Positions 26,351 to 35,546 are shown, numbered from the stretch's first letter. The stretch is 64,000 bases of DNA from Zestomonas insulae (GCF_016901015.1 NZ_JAFEUP010000001.1:1116001-1180000); one strand, 5' to 3'. Translations and numbers: made by a program. Notes: generated from the letters alone by a model not told the origin.

Positions 26351-28486
26351 ATGAAACTCAAATCGATCCAATTTTCCGTCGCCGCTCTCGCCGGCGCCAG
26401 TGTCCTCGCCGTCGTCGCCGCGCTGGTGCTGTATTCGCTGTTCGCCGGCGCGCGCACCCAGGCGCTGGTCCAGGAGCGCACCCAGGACCTGCTCGGCCAG
26501 GTGATCAAGGAACGCCTCGCCGCCCTGGCCCGCGCCCAGGTCGGCGAGATCCAGCGCGAGCTGGAATACCCGATGACCCTAGCCGCGCAACTGGCGCAGG
26601 CCAACGTGCTGCTCGGCCAGACCGACGCCAATGGCGCCCTGCAACTGGCAGCCAGCCGCGGCGAAATCTCCAACCTGCTGCAGCAGACCCTGGCGGCCAA
26701 CAGCAAGCTGCTGGATGCCTATGTGGCCTGGGAGCCGAACGCCTTCGCCGGCACTGACGCCGATCACATCGGCCAGCCCGGCCATGACGCGCAGGGCCGC
26801 TTCATGCCCTGGTGGCATCGCAATGACGCCGGCACGCCGGTGGTCGAACCGCTTGGCGAGACCCTGGAAAGCGAGAAGCTGCTGCCCACCGGGGTGCGAG
26901 AAGGCGAGTACTACCTGTGCCCGAAACAGCAGAAGCGCAATTGCGTGATCGACCCAGCGCCCTACGAGCTGAACGGCAAGATGACCCTGCTGGCCTCGTT
27001 CAACGCGCCGATCCTGGTCGACGGCCAGTTCAAGGGCACCGCCGGTGCCGACCTGTCGCTCGACTTCATCCAGCGCCTGCTGGTCGGCGCCGACCAGAAG
27101 CTGTATGACGGCGCCGGCGAGATGGCGCTGATCTCCGCCAACGGTCGCCTGGTCGCCTACACCAAGGACGCCAGCAAGCTCGGCGAGCCGGCCAGCCAGA
27201 TCCTCGACGAGAACGAGGTGAAGAACCTCAAGCAATTGGCCGCCGACCAGGTCAAGTACGACATCGACCACGACCACGGCCACATCGAGCTGTACCTGCC
27301 GTTCCAGGTCGCCGGCAGCGACACGCGCTGGACGCTGATGCTGCAACTGCCGGAAGCAGCAGTGTTCGGTGACCTGCAGAAACTCCAGGGCGAGCTCGCC
27401 GCCCAGCGTCAGGCCGACGTGGCCGGCATGGCCCTGGTCGGCCTGCTGATCGCCGCACTCGGCCTGGCAGTGGTCTGGCTGGTCGGCCACGGCATCGCCC
27501 GCCCACTGAAGCAGATGGTCGCCATGCTCGACGACATCGCCCAGGGCGAAGGCGACCTGACCCGCCGCCTGCACAGCGACCGCGCCGACGAGCTGGGCTC
27601 GATCGCCACCGGCTTCAACAGTTTCCTCGGCAAGCTGCAGAGCATGATCGGCCAGGTGGTCGCCTCGGTGCAGAAGGTCAGCGATTCCTCCGAGCACACC
27701 GCGGACATCGCCATTCGCACCAACCAGGGCGTGCAGAAGCAGCTGGCGGAGATCGAACTGGTCGCCACCGCGGTGCACGAGATGACCGCCACCGCCCAGG
27801 ACGTGGCGCGCAACGCGAGCATGGCCGCCGAGGCCGCCAGCCACGCCGACCAGGCCGCCAACCACGGCAAGCGCACCGTACAGGGCACCGCCCAGGCGAT
27901 CAGCGCGCTGGCCGGCGAGATCGGCCGCGCGGTCGGCGTGGTGCAGACCCTGGCCAAGGACAGCGAGAACATCAACGCCATCCTGGTCGCCATTCGCGGC
28001 ATCGCCGAACAGACCAACCTGCTGGCGCTCAACGCCGCCATCGAAGCGGCGCGCGCCGGCGAGCAGGGTCGCGGCTTCGCGGTGGTGGCCGACGAGGTGC
28101 GCAACCTGGCGCAGAAGACCCAGCAGGCCACCGAAGAAATCCAGACCATGATCCAGCAACTGCAGAACGGCACGCGCGAAGTGGTCAAGGTCATGGAGGA
28201 CAGCCAGAGCAAGACCGACAACAGCGTGCAGCAAGCCACCGAGGCGGCCCATGCACTGGAGTCGATCACCCAGGCGGTGTCGGTGATCAACGACATGAAC
28301 ACCCAGATCGCCAGCGCCGCCGAGCAGCAGAGCGCGGTGGCCGAGGACCTCAACCGCAACGTGGTGACCATTGGCCAGGTCGCCAACCAGGTCGCCAGTG
28401 GCGCCAACGAAGCCAGCGACGCCAGCGCCGAGCTGACCAAGCTGGCCGAGCAGCAGCGCCGCCTGATCAACCAGTTCCGCGTCTAA
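26351..28486 (+). CDS. Methyl-accepting chemotaxis protein with dCACHE sensor
   Basis: A 711-residue chemoreceptor. Transmembrane helix 1 lies at about residues 9-31 and helix 2 at about 360-382. Between them is a large periplasmic double-CACHE domain ([37 protein letters not shown]). A HAMP domain follows ([20 protein letters not shown]), then the signalling hairpin tip [20 protein letters not shown] with flanking coiled coils. It signals to CheA/CheW. dCACHE receptors often bind amino acids or small organic acids; the ligand here is not known. ATG 26351 begins the first helix; the open upstream frame lacks a plausible start. Confidence 0.92.
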   Translation: MKLKSIQFSVAALAGASVLAVVAALVLYSLFAGARTQALVQERTQDLLGQVIKERLAALARAQVGEIQRELEYPMTLAAQLAQANVLLGQTDANGALQLAASRGEISNLLQQTLAANSKLLDAYVAWEPNAFAGTDADHIGQPGHDAQGRFMPWWHRNDAGTPVVEPLGETLESEKLLPTGVREGEYYLCPKQQKRNCVIDPAPYELNGKMTLLASFNAPILVDGQFKGTAGADLSLDFIQRLLVGADQKLYDGAGEMALISANGRLVAYTKDASKLGEPASQILDENEVKNLKQLAADQVKYDIDHDHGHIELYLPFQVAGSDTRWTLMLQLPEAAVFGDLQKLQGELAAQRQADVAGMALVGLLIAALGLAVVWLVGHGIARPLKQMVAMLDDIAQGEGDLTRRLHSDRADELGSIATGFNSFLGKLQSMIGQVVASVQKVSDSSEHTADIAIRTNQGVQKQLAEIELVATAVHEMTATAQDVARNASMAAEAASHADQAANHGKRTVQGTAQAISALAGEIGRAVGVVQTLAKDSENINAILVAIRGIAEQTNLLALNAAIEAARAGEQGRGFAVVADEVRNLAQKTQQATEEIQTMIQQLQNGTREVVKVMEDSQSKTDNSVQQATEAAHALESITQAVSVINDMNTQIASAAEQQSAVAEDLNRNVVTIGQVANQVASGANEASDASAELTKLAEQQRRLINQFRV

Positions 28487-28507
28487 CCAGGCGCCGGGCT
28501 AGCGTAG

Positions 28508-28531
28508 GACGCCCGCCCTCAGGCGGGCGTC
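28508..28531. terminator. Convergent hairpin between the chemoreceptor and SRAP genes
   Basis: GACGCCCGCC (28508-28517) pairs perfectly with GGCGGGCGTC (28522-28531). The hairpin spans the stop codon of the leftward SRAP gene. Neither strand has a T run, so it may act as a Rho-assisted or 3'-protective structure rather than a classical terminator. Confidence 0.45.
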
Positions 28532-29136
28532 AGGCATTCCGGGGCATCCAGCGCCGGATCGTTGACCAGCGTGGCCAGCGGACGTTCGCGCAGCGGTGGC
28601 GCGCTGCCGGCGAGCAGTCCCTGCAGAGTGTCCAGCGGGGTGTCGGGCGCCAGCCAGACGGCCTGCGCCGCCTCATCGAGGATCAGCGGACGGCGCTGGT
28701 TGGCCACCGGCTGGGTGATCAGCGCGACGCTCAGGTAGCGCACGTCGCCCACCGGGTACTCCTCCCACAACGCAGCGAAATGCACCAGCGAGCCTTCGCC
28801 GGTCATCCAGTACGGCCGTTTGCGCTGCGTACCGCGCCACTCGTAGAAGCCGTTGGCCGGCAGCAGGCCGCGGCGCAGGCGCAGCGGCTCACGAAACATC
28901 GGCTGTTCGGCGAGGGTCTCGGCGCGCGCCTGCGCCGGGGTCTTGGTGAGATCGGTGAGCCAGGCCGGGGTCAGCCCCCAGCGCGCGCGGTCGGCGCGCA
29001 GTTCGCCATCCACAGCGCGCAGCAGCAGAACCTGGCTGTGCGGGGCGATGTTCCAGCGCGGAGCCTGATCGGCGGGAAAACCCGGCAGCGCCGCAAAGCT
29101 TGGCGACCAGCGGAACAGCGCATAACGTCCACACAT
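28519..29136 (-). CDS. SRAP (SOS response-associated peptidase, YedK/HMCES) family protein
   Basis: A 205-residue protein that forms a thiazolidine crosslink with abasic sites in single-stranded DNA and so protects stalled forks; this is known for YedK and HMCES. The catalytic Cys2 follows the initiator Met in MCGRYALF. WNIAPHSQ, NGFYEWRG (active-site Glu) and the later LITQPVAN region follow in the usual order. ATG 29136 is fixed by the need for Cys at position 2; the frame is open further upstream. Confidence 0.92.
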   Translation of the reverse strand: MCGRYALFRWSPSFAALPGFPADQAPRWNIAPHSQVLLLRAVDGELRADRARWGLTPAWLTDLTKTPAQARAETLAEQPMFREPLRLRRGLLPANGFYEWRGTQRKRPYWMTGEGSLVHFAALWEEYPVGDVRYLSVALITQPVANQRRPLILDEAAQAVWLAPDTPLDTLQGLLAGSAPPLRERPLATLVNDPALDAPECLTPA

Positions 29137-29200
29137 GGGGTATACAACCTGGTTCAGGCGCCCGCGAGCTGCCGAGGCAGGACGGACGAAGGGAATGGGC

Positions 29201-29461
29201 TCAGCAGAGCAGCACGCCGGGGTAGCTGTCCGGCTCGTCGCCCGGCAGCGGCTGCGCGGCATTGTACTCGGCGATCAGCTCGCGCGCCTGGCTGGCCTGG
29301 TGGTTTTCCACCAGCAGGCCGAGCAGGCCATGCACCGGCACCTCGCCGATGGCGCCGAGCAGGTGGTTGCCGGTGAGGTGCGCCTCGATGCCTTCGCTGG
29401 CCAGCATGTTGCGCAACATCTCGGCCTCGATCAGGTCCTGCGGCTCGTAGATTCGCTGCAT
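29201..29461 (-). CDS. DUF2007 domain-containing protein
   Basis: An 86-residue cytoplasmic protein of DUF2007 (putative signal-transducing protein): MQRIYEPQDLIEAEMLRNML and GIEAHLTGNHLLGAIGEVP match the family ferredoxin-like beta-alpha-beta fold. It overlaps the start of the preceding CPXCG gene frame by one base (shared ATGA), so translation is coupled. Function is unknown. Confidence 0.85.
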   Translation of the reverse strand: MQRIYEPQDLIEAEMLRNMLASEGIEAHLTGNHLLGAIGEVPVHGLLGLLVENHQASQARELIAEYNAAQPLPGDEPDSYPGVLLC

Positions 29462-29643
29462 CAGTCGTTCTCCGTGCGCACGTCCAGGGTCCAGCTCTCG
29501 CCGTCAGTGCGCAGGTCGAAAACGATCGGCCGGCAGCACACCGGGCAGTCCTCGATGTAGGTCTGGTCGCCCGCGGAGAGGTCGAGCGAGGCCTCGACCC
29601 ACTCGCCGCAGTAGGGGCACTGATACTCCTGACCTTCCAGCAT
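29461..29643 (-). CDS. CPXCG motif-containing cysteine-rich protein
   Basis: A 60-residue protein with two Cys pairs, CPYCGEW (residues 9-15) and CPVCC (near 33-37), likely binding one zinc ion. The family is common in gammaproteobacteria and its function is unknown. The stop overlaps the DUF2007 start by one base in an ATGA junction, so the two are co-translated. It is divergent from the acyltransferase at 29743. Confidence 0.88.
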   Translation of the reverse strand: MLEGQEYQCPYCGEWVEASLDLSAGDQTYIEDCPVCCRPIVFDLRTDGESWTLDVRTEND

Positions 29644-29742
29644 CGCGGTCTCCCGATGTGACTTTGGCGTATACTCGCCGGTCTATTTTCGACCCCGCCG
29701 CACGCGGCTAGCTCCCTCTCCACCTCACCACTACAAGAGCAC

Positions 29743-30909
29743 ATGATGGGCGAATTCGACGCCATCCGACCCTACGCCGACGCCGAGGTGCCCGCCGTGC
29801 TGGCGCGCCTGGCGGCGGACCCGGCCTTTCTCGAGATCATCACCCACTTCCGTTACCCGCGCCTGTCCGGCCCGCTCGGCAAACTGCTTAAACCACTTAT
29901 AGCGCATCGGCTGCGCAGCGAATTCCGCGGCATCGATTCGGTGGCCAAGCTGCAGGACAAGGTCGAGCCCTACGTCGACAGCACCATCGAGCGTGCCACC
30001 GACGGCGTGACCTATTCCGGCGTCGAGCGACTGCAGGCCGGCAGCGCCTACCTGTTCCTCGCCAACCACCGCGATATCGTCATGGACCCGGCGTTCGTCA
30101 ACTACGCGGTGTACCACGCCGGCCTGCCGACCCCGCGCATCGCCATCGGCGACAACCTGCTGCAGAAGCCCTTCGTTGGCGACCTGATGCGCCTCAACAA
30201 GAGCTTCATCGTGCACCGCTCGCTGAGCAACCGGCGCGAAAAACTGGCGGCGTTCCAGTTGCTGTCGGCGTACATCAGTCATTCGGTGCGCAACGACCGC
30301 GAATCGGTGTGGATCGCCCAGGCCGAGGGCCGCGCCAAGGACGGTGACGACCGCACCGACTCGGCGATCCTCAAGATGTTCCACATGTGCCGCAAGGACG
30401 AGCCGTTCGCCGAGGTGATCCGCGATCTGCAGCTGACCCCGGTGTCGATCAGCTACGAGTACGACCCCTGCGATCAGGCCAAGGCCCGCGAGCTGTACAT
30501 CCGCGCCAGCACCGGCAGCTACACCAAGTCGGCGGGCGAGGATGACCAGAGCATCGCGCTCGGCATCACCGGCTACAAAGGTCGCGTGCACGTGAGCTTC
30601 TGTCCGCCGATCGGCGAGCCGGCCAGCGATGCCAAGCAACTGGCCCAGGACGTCGACCAGCAGATTCTCGGCAGCTACCGGCTGTTCCCGGTGCACTACC
30701 TGGCCTACGCCCAGTGGGAGCAGCGCGACGCGGCGCTCAACGTGCCACAGGCCGAGCAGCTGTTCTCCGCCGAGGAACTGGCCACCGCGCGCCGCGAGTG
30801 GCAGCGCCGCCTGGACGCCTGCCCGGTCGAGCAGCGCCCCTACCTGATCCTGCAGTACGCCACGCCGGTGCGGAACCAGTACCGCCTCAAGGCCGGCCTG
30901 GAGCTGTAG
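29743..30909 (+). CDS. 1-acyl-sn-glycerol-3-phosphate acyltransferase family protein
   Basis: A 388-residue acyltransferase-like protein. A PlsC-type core is visible as FLANHRDIVMD (residues 105-115), FIVHRS and QAEGRAKDG. The His109-Asp spacing is unusual: the canonical motif is H-x4-D, whereas here Asp follows at +2 and +6. It probably transfers an acyl chain to a lysophospholipid or a related acceptor at the inner membrane face, but no strong transmembrane helix is seen. Two consecutive ATGs (29743, 29746) are possible starts. A terminator follows. Confidence 0.78.
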   Translation: MMGEFDAIRPYADAEVPAVLARLAADPAFLEIITHFRYPRLSGPLGKLLKPLIAHRLRSEFRGIDSVAKLQDKVEPYVDSTIERATDGVTYSGVERLQAGSAYLFLANHRDIVMDPAFVNYAVYHAGLPTPRIAIGDNLLQKPFVGDLMRLNKSFIVHRSLSNRREKLAAFQLLSAYISHSVRNDRESVWIAQAEGRAKDGDDRTDSAILKMFHMCRKDEPFAEVIRDLQLTPVSISYEYDPCDQAKARELYIRASTGSYTKSAGEDDQSIALGITGYKGRVHVSFCPPIGEPASDAKQLAQDVDQQILGSYRLFPVHYLAYAQWEQRDAALNVPQAEQLFSAEELATARREWQRRLDACPVEQRPYLILQYATPVRNQYRLKAGLEL

Positions 30910-30928
30910 CGCGTTTCCGGCAGACAGC

Positions 30929-30956
30929 AAAACGGCGACCCGCGGGTCGCCGTTTT
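30929..30956. terminator. Bidirectional intrinsic terminator after the acyltransferase
   Basis: AAAACGGCGACC (30929-30940) pairs with GGTCGCCGTTTT (30945-30956) around CGCG. It serves the rightward acyltransferase and the leftward small membrane protein gene. Confidence 0.9.
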
Positions 30957-30977
30957 CGTTTGCGTCCTAGCGGCCGC

Positions 30978-31271
30978 TCAGAGCTGCGTGCTCAGCCAGG
31001 AAACCAGCAGCGCCGAGGCCAGACAGGCCCAGCCGAACACCACAAAGAAGCGGTTGATGCGCAGGGTGCGCTCGTCGAGCGGCAGGCTGTCGGCTTCCAG
31101 TTCGGCCAGCTGGGTTTCCGCCGCCAGACGCGCCAGGGCGCGGCGCTCGCGCAGGCGGGTGGCGAGCAGCAGCCAGCTTCCGGCCAGCGCGAAGAACAGC
31201 GCCAGACCGTTCACCACTTGGGCGGGATAGGTTTGCACGAGGGTCCACAGCACCTGCAGCGACATCATCAA
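30978..31271 (-). CDS. Small two-helix membrane protein of unknown function
   Basis: A 97-residue protein with hydrophobic helices at about residues 17-36 and 76-94, joined by an acidic/Arg-rich helical segment (RLRERRALARLAAETQLAEL). I recognise no domain. Three ATGs in a row (31271, 31268, 31265) follow GGAG by 3, 6 and 9 bases; the second has the best spacing, so the true length may be 96. It shares a terminator with the acyltransferase. Confidence 0.7.
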   Translation of the reverse strand: MMMSLQVLWTLVQTYPAQVVNGLALFFALAGSWLLLATRLRERRALARLAAETQLAELEADSLPLDERTLRINRFFVVFGWACLASALLVSWLSTQL

Positions 31272-31474
31272 CTCCGCTCAGGGTAAAACGGCGAGTACCG
31301 CGCTACCACGACAAGACGAGAAAGGGATGGAAGGTTCCGGCGAAGCCGGCGGCGCGAAGTCTACCGAAGCACCGCGCGCCGGATGAGGCTTTCCGACGAA
31401 TGCCAGGCCGCTGTCACGCCGGCGTCAACTGCGGCGGCGATGCTGCCCGCCCCTGCCCTTTGCCGGAGCGCGCC

Positions 31475-31681
31475 ATGCTGCATGCCCACACCGTCGATCC
31501 GCTGTACCGCCTCGACCACAGCGACGAGCAACTCGCGCTGGTCGACGCCCTGACCTTCAACGCGCAGGACCGCGAGTGGCTGGTCTACTGCGCACTCGGC
31601 GACCACCCTTACCACGACGCACCGGACCGCGACTCGCGCACCGGCCTCGGCCGGCCGCTGCTCTACGGCGAAAGCGCCTGA
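31475..31681 (+). CDS. Small hypothetical protein
   Basis: A 68-residue acidic protein (MLHAHTVDPLYRLDHSDEQL at the start; Asp/His-rich region DHPYHDAPDRDSRTG). GGAG lies about 8 bases before ATG 31475. No family is recognised and there is no signal or membrane segment. The coding-like third-position GC and the ribosome site support it, but its small size keeps confidence moderate. Confidence 0.5.
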   Translation: MLHAHTVDPLYRLDHSDEQLALVDALTFNAQDREWLVYCALGDHPYHDAPDRDSRTGLGRPLLYGESA

Positions 31682-31704
31682 ACCGGCGCGCCGTACGCCG
31701 GGCA

Positions 31705-31730
31705 GAAAAAAGCCCGGACTGGCCGGGCTT
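31705..31730 (-). terminator. Intrinsic terminator of the YajG-like lipoprotein gene
   Basis: AAGCCCGG (31710-31717) pairs with CCGGGCTT (31723-31730). Read leftward it is followed by a T run (complement of 31705-31711), just after the stop of the lipoprotein gene. In the rightward direction there is no T run. Confidence 0.8.
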
Positions 31731-31747
31731 GATTCGCGAGGATCGTC

Positions 31748-32335
31748 TTACTGCTGCGCGAGCTTCTGCGCGATGGTCGGATCCTTGAAGGTGCGGGTCA
31801 GCGCATCGCTAAGCACGTCGCTGACCAGCTTGGTGTTGGTCTGCTGGTTCGGCGCGCTGCCGAAGCGCTGGTTCAGCGAGGCGCCGTAGCGACCGCTGTA
31901 ACGCCCACTGGCGTTCTGCACGTCGGCGCGGAACGACGCGCTGATGTCCGCCTCGGTGACGTAGGTGCTGTCCTTCGGCGACTGGTATTTCAGCTCGGCC
32001 AGGGTGATGGTCAGCTGCGGCGCGTTGTAGGCGTTCGGCGTCGGGGTGAAGCCGAGCAGGCGCACCGCCGCTTCGGCCTGGGCCTGCAGCTTCGGCACGA
32101 TGTCGGCGCTGGCGACGCTGATGTTGCTGGTCTCCGAGTACAGGCCGCCACGGGTGCCGAGCACCGGCGACGGACGGCCGTCGACCACGCGCACCACCAC
32201 CGGCTGACCCTGGCCGACGGCGGTGAAGTTGTTGTTCAGCTTGGGTTGCGGGCTCAGTTGTTGCGGGCTGAGGGCGCAACCGCCCAGGGTCAGGCTGGTG
32301 ACAGCGATCAAACCAAGCAACAGGCGATGCAGCAT
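31748..32335 (-). CDS. YajG family lipoprotein
   Basis: A 195-residue lipoprotein: lipobox LTLGGC gives lipidated Cys20. The mature protein (VVVRVVDGRPSPVLGTRGGL; LLGFTPTPNAYNAPQLTITL) matches the YajG family, whose role in the envelope is poorly defined. ATG 32335 is preferred over ATG 32341 because GGAG is 8 bases upstream of the former but only 2 from the latter. Confidence 0.87.
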   Translation of the reverse strand: MLHRLLLGLIAVTSLTLGGCALSPQQLSPQPKLNNNFTAVGQGQPVVVRVVDGRPSPVLGTRGGLYSETSNISVASADIVPKLQAQAEAAVRLLGFTPTPNAYNAPQLTITLAELKYQSPKDSTYVTEADISASFRADVQNASGRYSGRYGASLNQRFGSAPNQQTNTKLVSDVLSDALTRTFKDPTIAQKLAQQ

Positions 32336-32509
32336 GTTCATCTCTCCGGACAGGGATGGGACGCGAAAAAAAGTGGCGGCAGTATAACCAGCCCGACCCG
32401 CCATCGTCAGGCTCTCTACTTCGACACGCCCCGTGCCATGCGGGTTCCTGTCACTCCGCTGTCATTTGGCCATGCGCTAATGGCGGCGACTTCCCGCTAC
32501 CGGTGCCCC

Positions 32510-32728
32510 ATGTCGATGCTCGCCCTGCTGTTCCAACGCCAACCGCTGCGCCACTTCGCCCTACTCGACGCGCAAGGTGTGTGCCGCGCCCTCCGCCAGG
32601 CGCACCGGGCGCCGAGCGAAGCAGGCTGGGTGGAAGTGCGCGCCTGTCGCCCGTCCTGGCTGCAACAGCCACTGCCCGCCGATGCCCGTCTCGACGGCTG
32701 CGCGGGCACCCGCGACTTGGCCGCCTGA
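32510..32728 (+). CDS. Small conserved-looking hypothetical protein
   Basis: A 72-residue protein starting MSMLALLFQRQPLRHFALLD and containing GWVEVRACRPSWLQQPLPAD. I recall similar short proteins in other Pseudomonas genomes but no function. There is no signal peptide. The ribosome binding site is poor. It lies just upstream of the long mqo leader region. Confidence 0.55.
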   Translation: MSMLALLFQRQPLRHFALLDAQGVCRALRQAHRAPSEAGWVEVRACRPSWLQQPLPADARLDGCAGTRDLAA

Positions 32729-33177
32729 ACGCCCTATTAGACAAAAGAAACGCCCAACTCTCGCCGTTTCGCCGTTATAATCGCGCCCCGATTATAAGGA
32801 CGTCTCCTGATCGGGCCCCGCACCCCGCCTGATGCGCTCTGCAGCAGGCCGCTTCGCCCACAGAGAGCCGCCCACTTCGTGCCGCCTCTACCGCTGCGCT
32901 CTGTCCCCTCCCGGCGAACCACGCCACCTCGAGTTCTCGACAGCACATCGGCCGAGCACGATTTCTGAGGTTCACGACTCCAAAAGAGCGTGAAAAAACG
33001 GGTTGTAAAACTTCACAAGAGTGTGGCGAAAAAATGAACAGTTTTGCGTCTGAACAGTGCGCTATCAGTAGCCCTCCCCCTGGTTCACAACACTTCCGGC
33101 AATTCCGCACCCGGCATTGACCGTCGTTCAAGGCCTCGTGCCGATAACCTAGTGCTGCAGATCTTGGAGAAGCGTTA
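32729..33177. other. Intergenic region upstream of mqo
   Basis: 449 bases without a convincing gene. It holds a perfect 9-bp palindrome (32775-32797), a second, looser inverted repeat TTCACG/CGTGAA (32971-32976 and 32989-32994), an A-rich stretch to 33034 and a weak promoter-like TTGACC (33117-33122) followed by CGATAA (33142-33147) with a 19-base spacer. A long regulated leader for mqo is the simplest reading. Confidence 0.5.
32775..32797. promoter_or_regulatory. Perfect AT-rich palindrome, candidate operator
   Basis: TTATAATCG (32775-32783) and CGATTATAA (32789-32797) form a perfect 9-bp inverted repeat with a 5-base spacer. The arms contain TATAAT and TATAAG hexamers on the plus strand, but no good -35 lies 16-18 bases upstream. 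It resembles a dimeric repressor site; the protein is unknown. Confidence 0.5.
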
Positions 33178-34689
33178 ATGGCGCAAAACGAAATTCAAAC
33201 CGTCGATGCCCTGCTGGTCGGCGCCGGCATCATGAGTGCCACCCTGGCCGTCCTGCTGAAAGAACTCGACCCCAGCCTCAAGCTGGAGATCGTCGAGCTG
33301 CAGGAGTCCGGTGCCGTCGAAAGCTCGAACCCGTGGAACAACGCCGGTACCGGCCACGCCGGCCTGTGCGAGCTGAACTACACGCCACAAGCCGCCGACG
33401 GCGCGGTGGACATCAAGAAGGCCGTGCACATCAACACCCAGTTCGAGGTGTCGAAGCAGTTCTGGTCGTACCTGGTGGCCAAGGGTTCGTTCGGTTCGCC
33501 GCGCAACTTCATCAACCCGATCCCGCACCTGAGCTTTGTCCGCGGCGCCAAGGACATCGGCTTCCTCAAGACCCGTTTTGAGGCGATGCGCCAGCACCAC
33601 GCCTTCGCCGACATGGAATACACCGAAGACAAGGCCACCATGGCCGAGTGGATGCCGCTGATGATGCAAGGCCGCCAGGCCGACGAGCAGATCGCCGCAA
33701 CCCGCGTGCTCGGTGGTACCGACGTCAACTTCGGCGCGCTGACCAGCCAACTGCTCGGTTACCTCGCGCAGCAGGGCGACGCCACCGTCACCTGCAACCA
33801 GAAGGTCACCGACCTCAAGCGCAACGCCGACGGCTGGCGCGTGAGCATCAAGGACACCCAGAACGGCGCGGACCGTGAAGTGCAGGCGCGCTTCGTGTTC
33901 CTCGGCGCCGGCGGCGGCGCGCTGCCGCTCCTGCAACTGTCCGGCATCCCGGAAGGCAAAGGCTTCGGCGGCTTCCCGGTGAGCGGTCAGTGGCTGCGCT
34001 GCGACGATCCGGCGATCGTCGAGAAGCATGAAGCCAAGGTCTACAGCCAGGCCGAAGTCGGCGCGCCACCGATGTCGGTGCCGCACCTCGACACTCGCGT
34101 GGTCGACGGCAAGAAATCCCTGCTGTTCGGACCCTACGCAGGCTTCACCACCAAGTTCCTCAAGCACGGCTCGTTCCTCGACCTGCCGCTCTCGGTGCGT
34201 CCGGGCAACCTCGGCCCGATGCTCGCCGTGGCGCGCGACAACATGGACCTGACCCGCTACCTGATCAAGGAAGTGATGCAGTCCCAGGACCAGCGCCTGG
34301 ACGCCCTGCGCAAGTTCTATCCGGAAGTGAAGAGCGAAGACTGGCGCCTGGAAATCGCCGGCCAGCGCGTGCAGATCATCAAGAAGGACCCGCAGAAAGG
34401 CGGCATCCTGCAGTTCGGTACCGAACTGGTGGCCGCCGGCGACGGCTCGATTGCCGCCCTGCTCGGCGCCTCGCCGGGTGCTTCGGTGACCGTGTCGATC
34501 ATGCTCGAGCTGATCGAGCGCTGCTTCACCGGTCGCAACGGCGCCTGGACTGCCAAGCTGGCGGAAATCTTCCCGGCCCGCGAAAAGGTGCTGCAGAGCG
34601 ATGCCGCGCTGTACCGCGAAGTCAGCAGCCGCAGCGACGCGCTGCTGCAACTGGCCAGCAAGACCCCGGTGGCCGAGCCGAGCGTCTGA
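33178..34689 (+). CDS. mqo: Malate:quinone oxidoreductase
   Basis: A 503-residue FAD-dependent peripheral membrane enzyme that oxidises malate to oxaloacetate and passes electrons to quinone. FAD binding is marked by [17 protein letters not shown] at the N-terminus; [35 protein letters not shown] and [18 protein letters not shown] are typical Mqo blocks. It replaces or complements NAD-malate dehydrogenase in Pseudomonas. ATG 33178 follows GGAGAAGCGTTA. A bidirectional terminator follows. Confidence 0.96.
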   Translation: MAQNEIQTVDALLVGAGIMSATLAVLLKELDPSLKLEIVELQESGAVESSNPWNNAGTGHAGLCELNYTPQAADGAVDIKKAVHINTQFEVSKQFWSYLVAKGSFGSPRNFINPIPHLSFVRGAKDIGFLKTRFEAMRQHHAFADMEYTEDKATMAEWMPLMMQGRQADEQIAATRVLGGTDVNFGALTSQLLGYLAQQGDATVTCNQKVTDLKRNADGWRVSIKDTQNGADREVQARFVFLGAGGGALPLLQLSGIPEGKGFGGFPVSGQWLRCDDPAIVEKHEAKVYSQAEVGAPPMSVPHLDTRVVDGKKSLLFGPYAGFTTKFLKHGSFLDLPLSVRPGNLGPMLAVARDNMDLTRYLIKEVMQSQDQRLDALRKFYPEVKSEDWRLEIAGQRVQIIKKDPQKGGILQFGTELVAAGDGSIAALLGASPGASVTVSIMLELIERCFTGRNGAWTAKLAEIFPAREKVLQSDAALYREVSSRSDALLQLASKTPVAEPSV

Positions 34690-34705
34690 CGCCCGCGCCG
34701 CCCAC

Positions 34706-34734
34706 AAAAAACCGCCCCTCGGGGCGGTTTTTTT
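34706..34734. terminator. Bidirectional intrinsic terminator after mqo
   Basis: AACCGCCCC (34710-34718) pairs with GGGGCGGTT (34721-34729), flanked by A and T runs on either side. It serves mqo and the convergent VOC gene. Confidence 0.92.
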
Positions 34735-34746
34735 CTGCCTGTCGAT

Positions 34747-35160
34747 TCACTTCTCGCAGTTGACCATCCAGTGCACGCCGAAGCGGTCGACCAGCATGCC
34801 GAACGCCTTCGCCCAGAAGGTCTCCTGCAACGGCATCACCACCTGGCCACCGTCGAGCAGCGCGTTGAAGGCCTGCTCCGCCTCCGCCGGGTTCGCCGCC
34901 GTCACCGACAGGCTGAAGCCGCGGAAGCCCGGCGCGTCCGGACTGGCGCCATCGGAGGCCATGACCTGGGTGCTGCCGATGGTCAGGTTGGCGTGCATGA
35001 TGTGTTCGGGGCCGATGTTGCCGCACTCGTTGCTCGGCGGCATGTCCGGCGCCTCCTTGAAGCGCATCAGGAAGGTGGTCTGCGCGCCGATGGCCTGACC
35101 GTAGAACGCCAGCGCTTCTTCGCAGCGGCCGTTGAAGAACAGATAGGGTTGCACTTGCAT
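34747..35160 (-). CDS. VOC family protein (PhnB-like)
   Basis: A 137-residue vicinal-oxygen-chelate fold protein of the PhnB/glyoxalase-like group. VQPYLFFNGRCEEALAFYGQ opens the family, GNIGPEHIMHANLTIG and FWAKAFGMLVDRFGVHWMVN close it; the latter is the usual C-terminal signature. Members often lack the full metal site and their substrates are unknown. There is no signal peptide. It is a single gene, convergent with mqo. Confidence 0.88.
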   Translation of the reverse strand: MQVQPYLFFNGRCEEALAFYGQAIGAQTTFLMRFKEAPDMPPSNECGNIGPEHIMHANLTIGSTQVMASDGASPDAPGFRGFSLSVTAANPAEAEQAFNALLDGGQVVMPLQETFWAKAFGMLVDRFGVHWMVNCEK

Positions 35161-35214
35161 GGAACACTCCCGGCATCACTTGAGCTGAAAGGCCCAGTTT
35201 AGAAGCCGGAAATG

Positions 35215-35244
35215 AAAAAGCCCGCGCTCTGGCGCGGGCTTTTT
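35215..35244. terminator. Intrinsic terminator of the PA4642-family gene
   Basis: AGCCCGCGC (35219-35227) pairs with GCGCGGGCT (35232-35240), with A and T runs on both sides. Both flanking genes run leftward, so it ends the PA4642-family transcript before the VOC gene. Confidence 0.88.
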
Positions 35245-35258
35245 ACATCGATTGGAGC

Positions 35259-35546
35259 TTAGCCGCGGGCGGCTTCGATCACCTCGATATAGGGCGGCGC
35301 CTGACGCTGGTCGCGGATCAGGGCGACGAAGTCCTGGCCCTTGTCATCCTTGGCGTCGAGGTCGTAGCCGGCGGCGACGAAGAACGCCACGAAGCGCTCG
35401 AAGTCGTCGACGCGCAGGCCGCGGTAGGCCTTGATCAGCTTGTGCAGCGACGGCGGCGTGGCGTCAGCCGGTTCTACCGCGAGGAACAGCTTGATCTGCT
35501 CGTCGCCGATCTCTTCGCCAATCACCTGTTTCTTGTCTTTACGCAT
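35259..35546 (-). CDS. PA4642 family protein
   Basis: A 95-residue cytoplasmic protein of a small Pseudomonas-centred family named after PA4642. It starts MRKDKKQVIGEEIGDEQIKL and contains LHKLIKAYRGLRVDDFERFV. It is predicted alpha-helical and charged. Function is unknown. The position between mqo and the hpt/upp region matches the PAO1 order. Confidence 0.88.
   Translation of the reverse strand: MRKDKKQVIGEEIGDEQIKLFLAVEPADATPPSLHKLIKAYRGLRVDDFERFVAFFVAAGYDLDAKDDKGQDFVALIRDQRQAPPYIEVIEAARG

Noticed and set aside
32776..32781. TATAAT as the -10 of a promoter for mqo
   Set aside because: No acceptable -35 lies 16-18 bases upstream, and it is part of a perfect palindrome.
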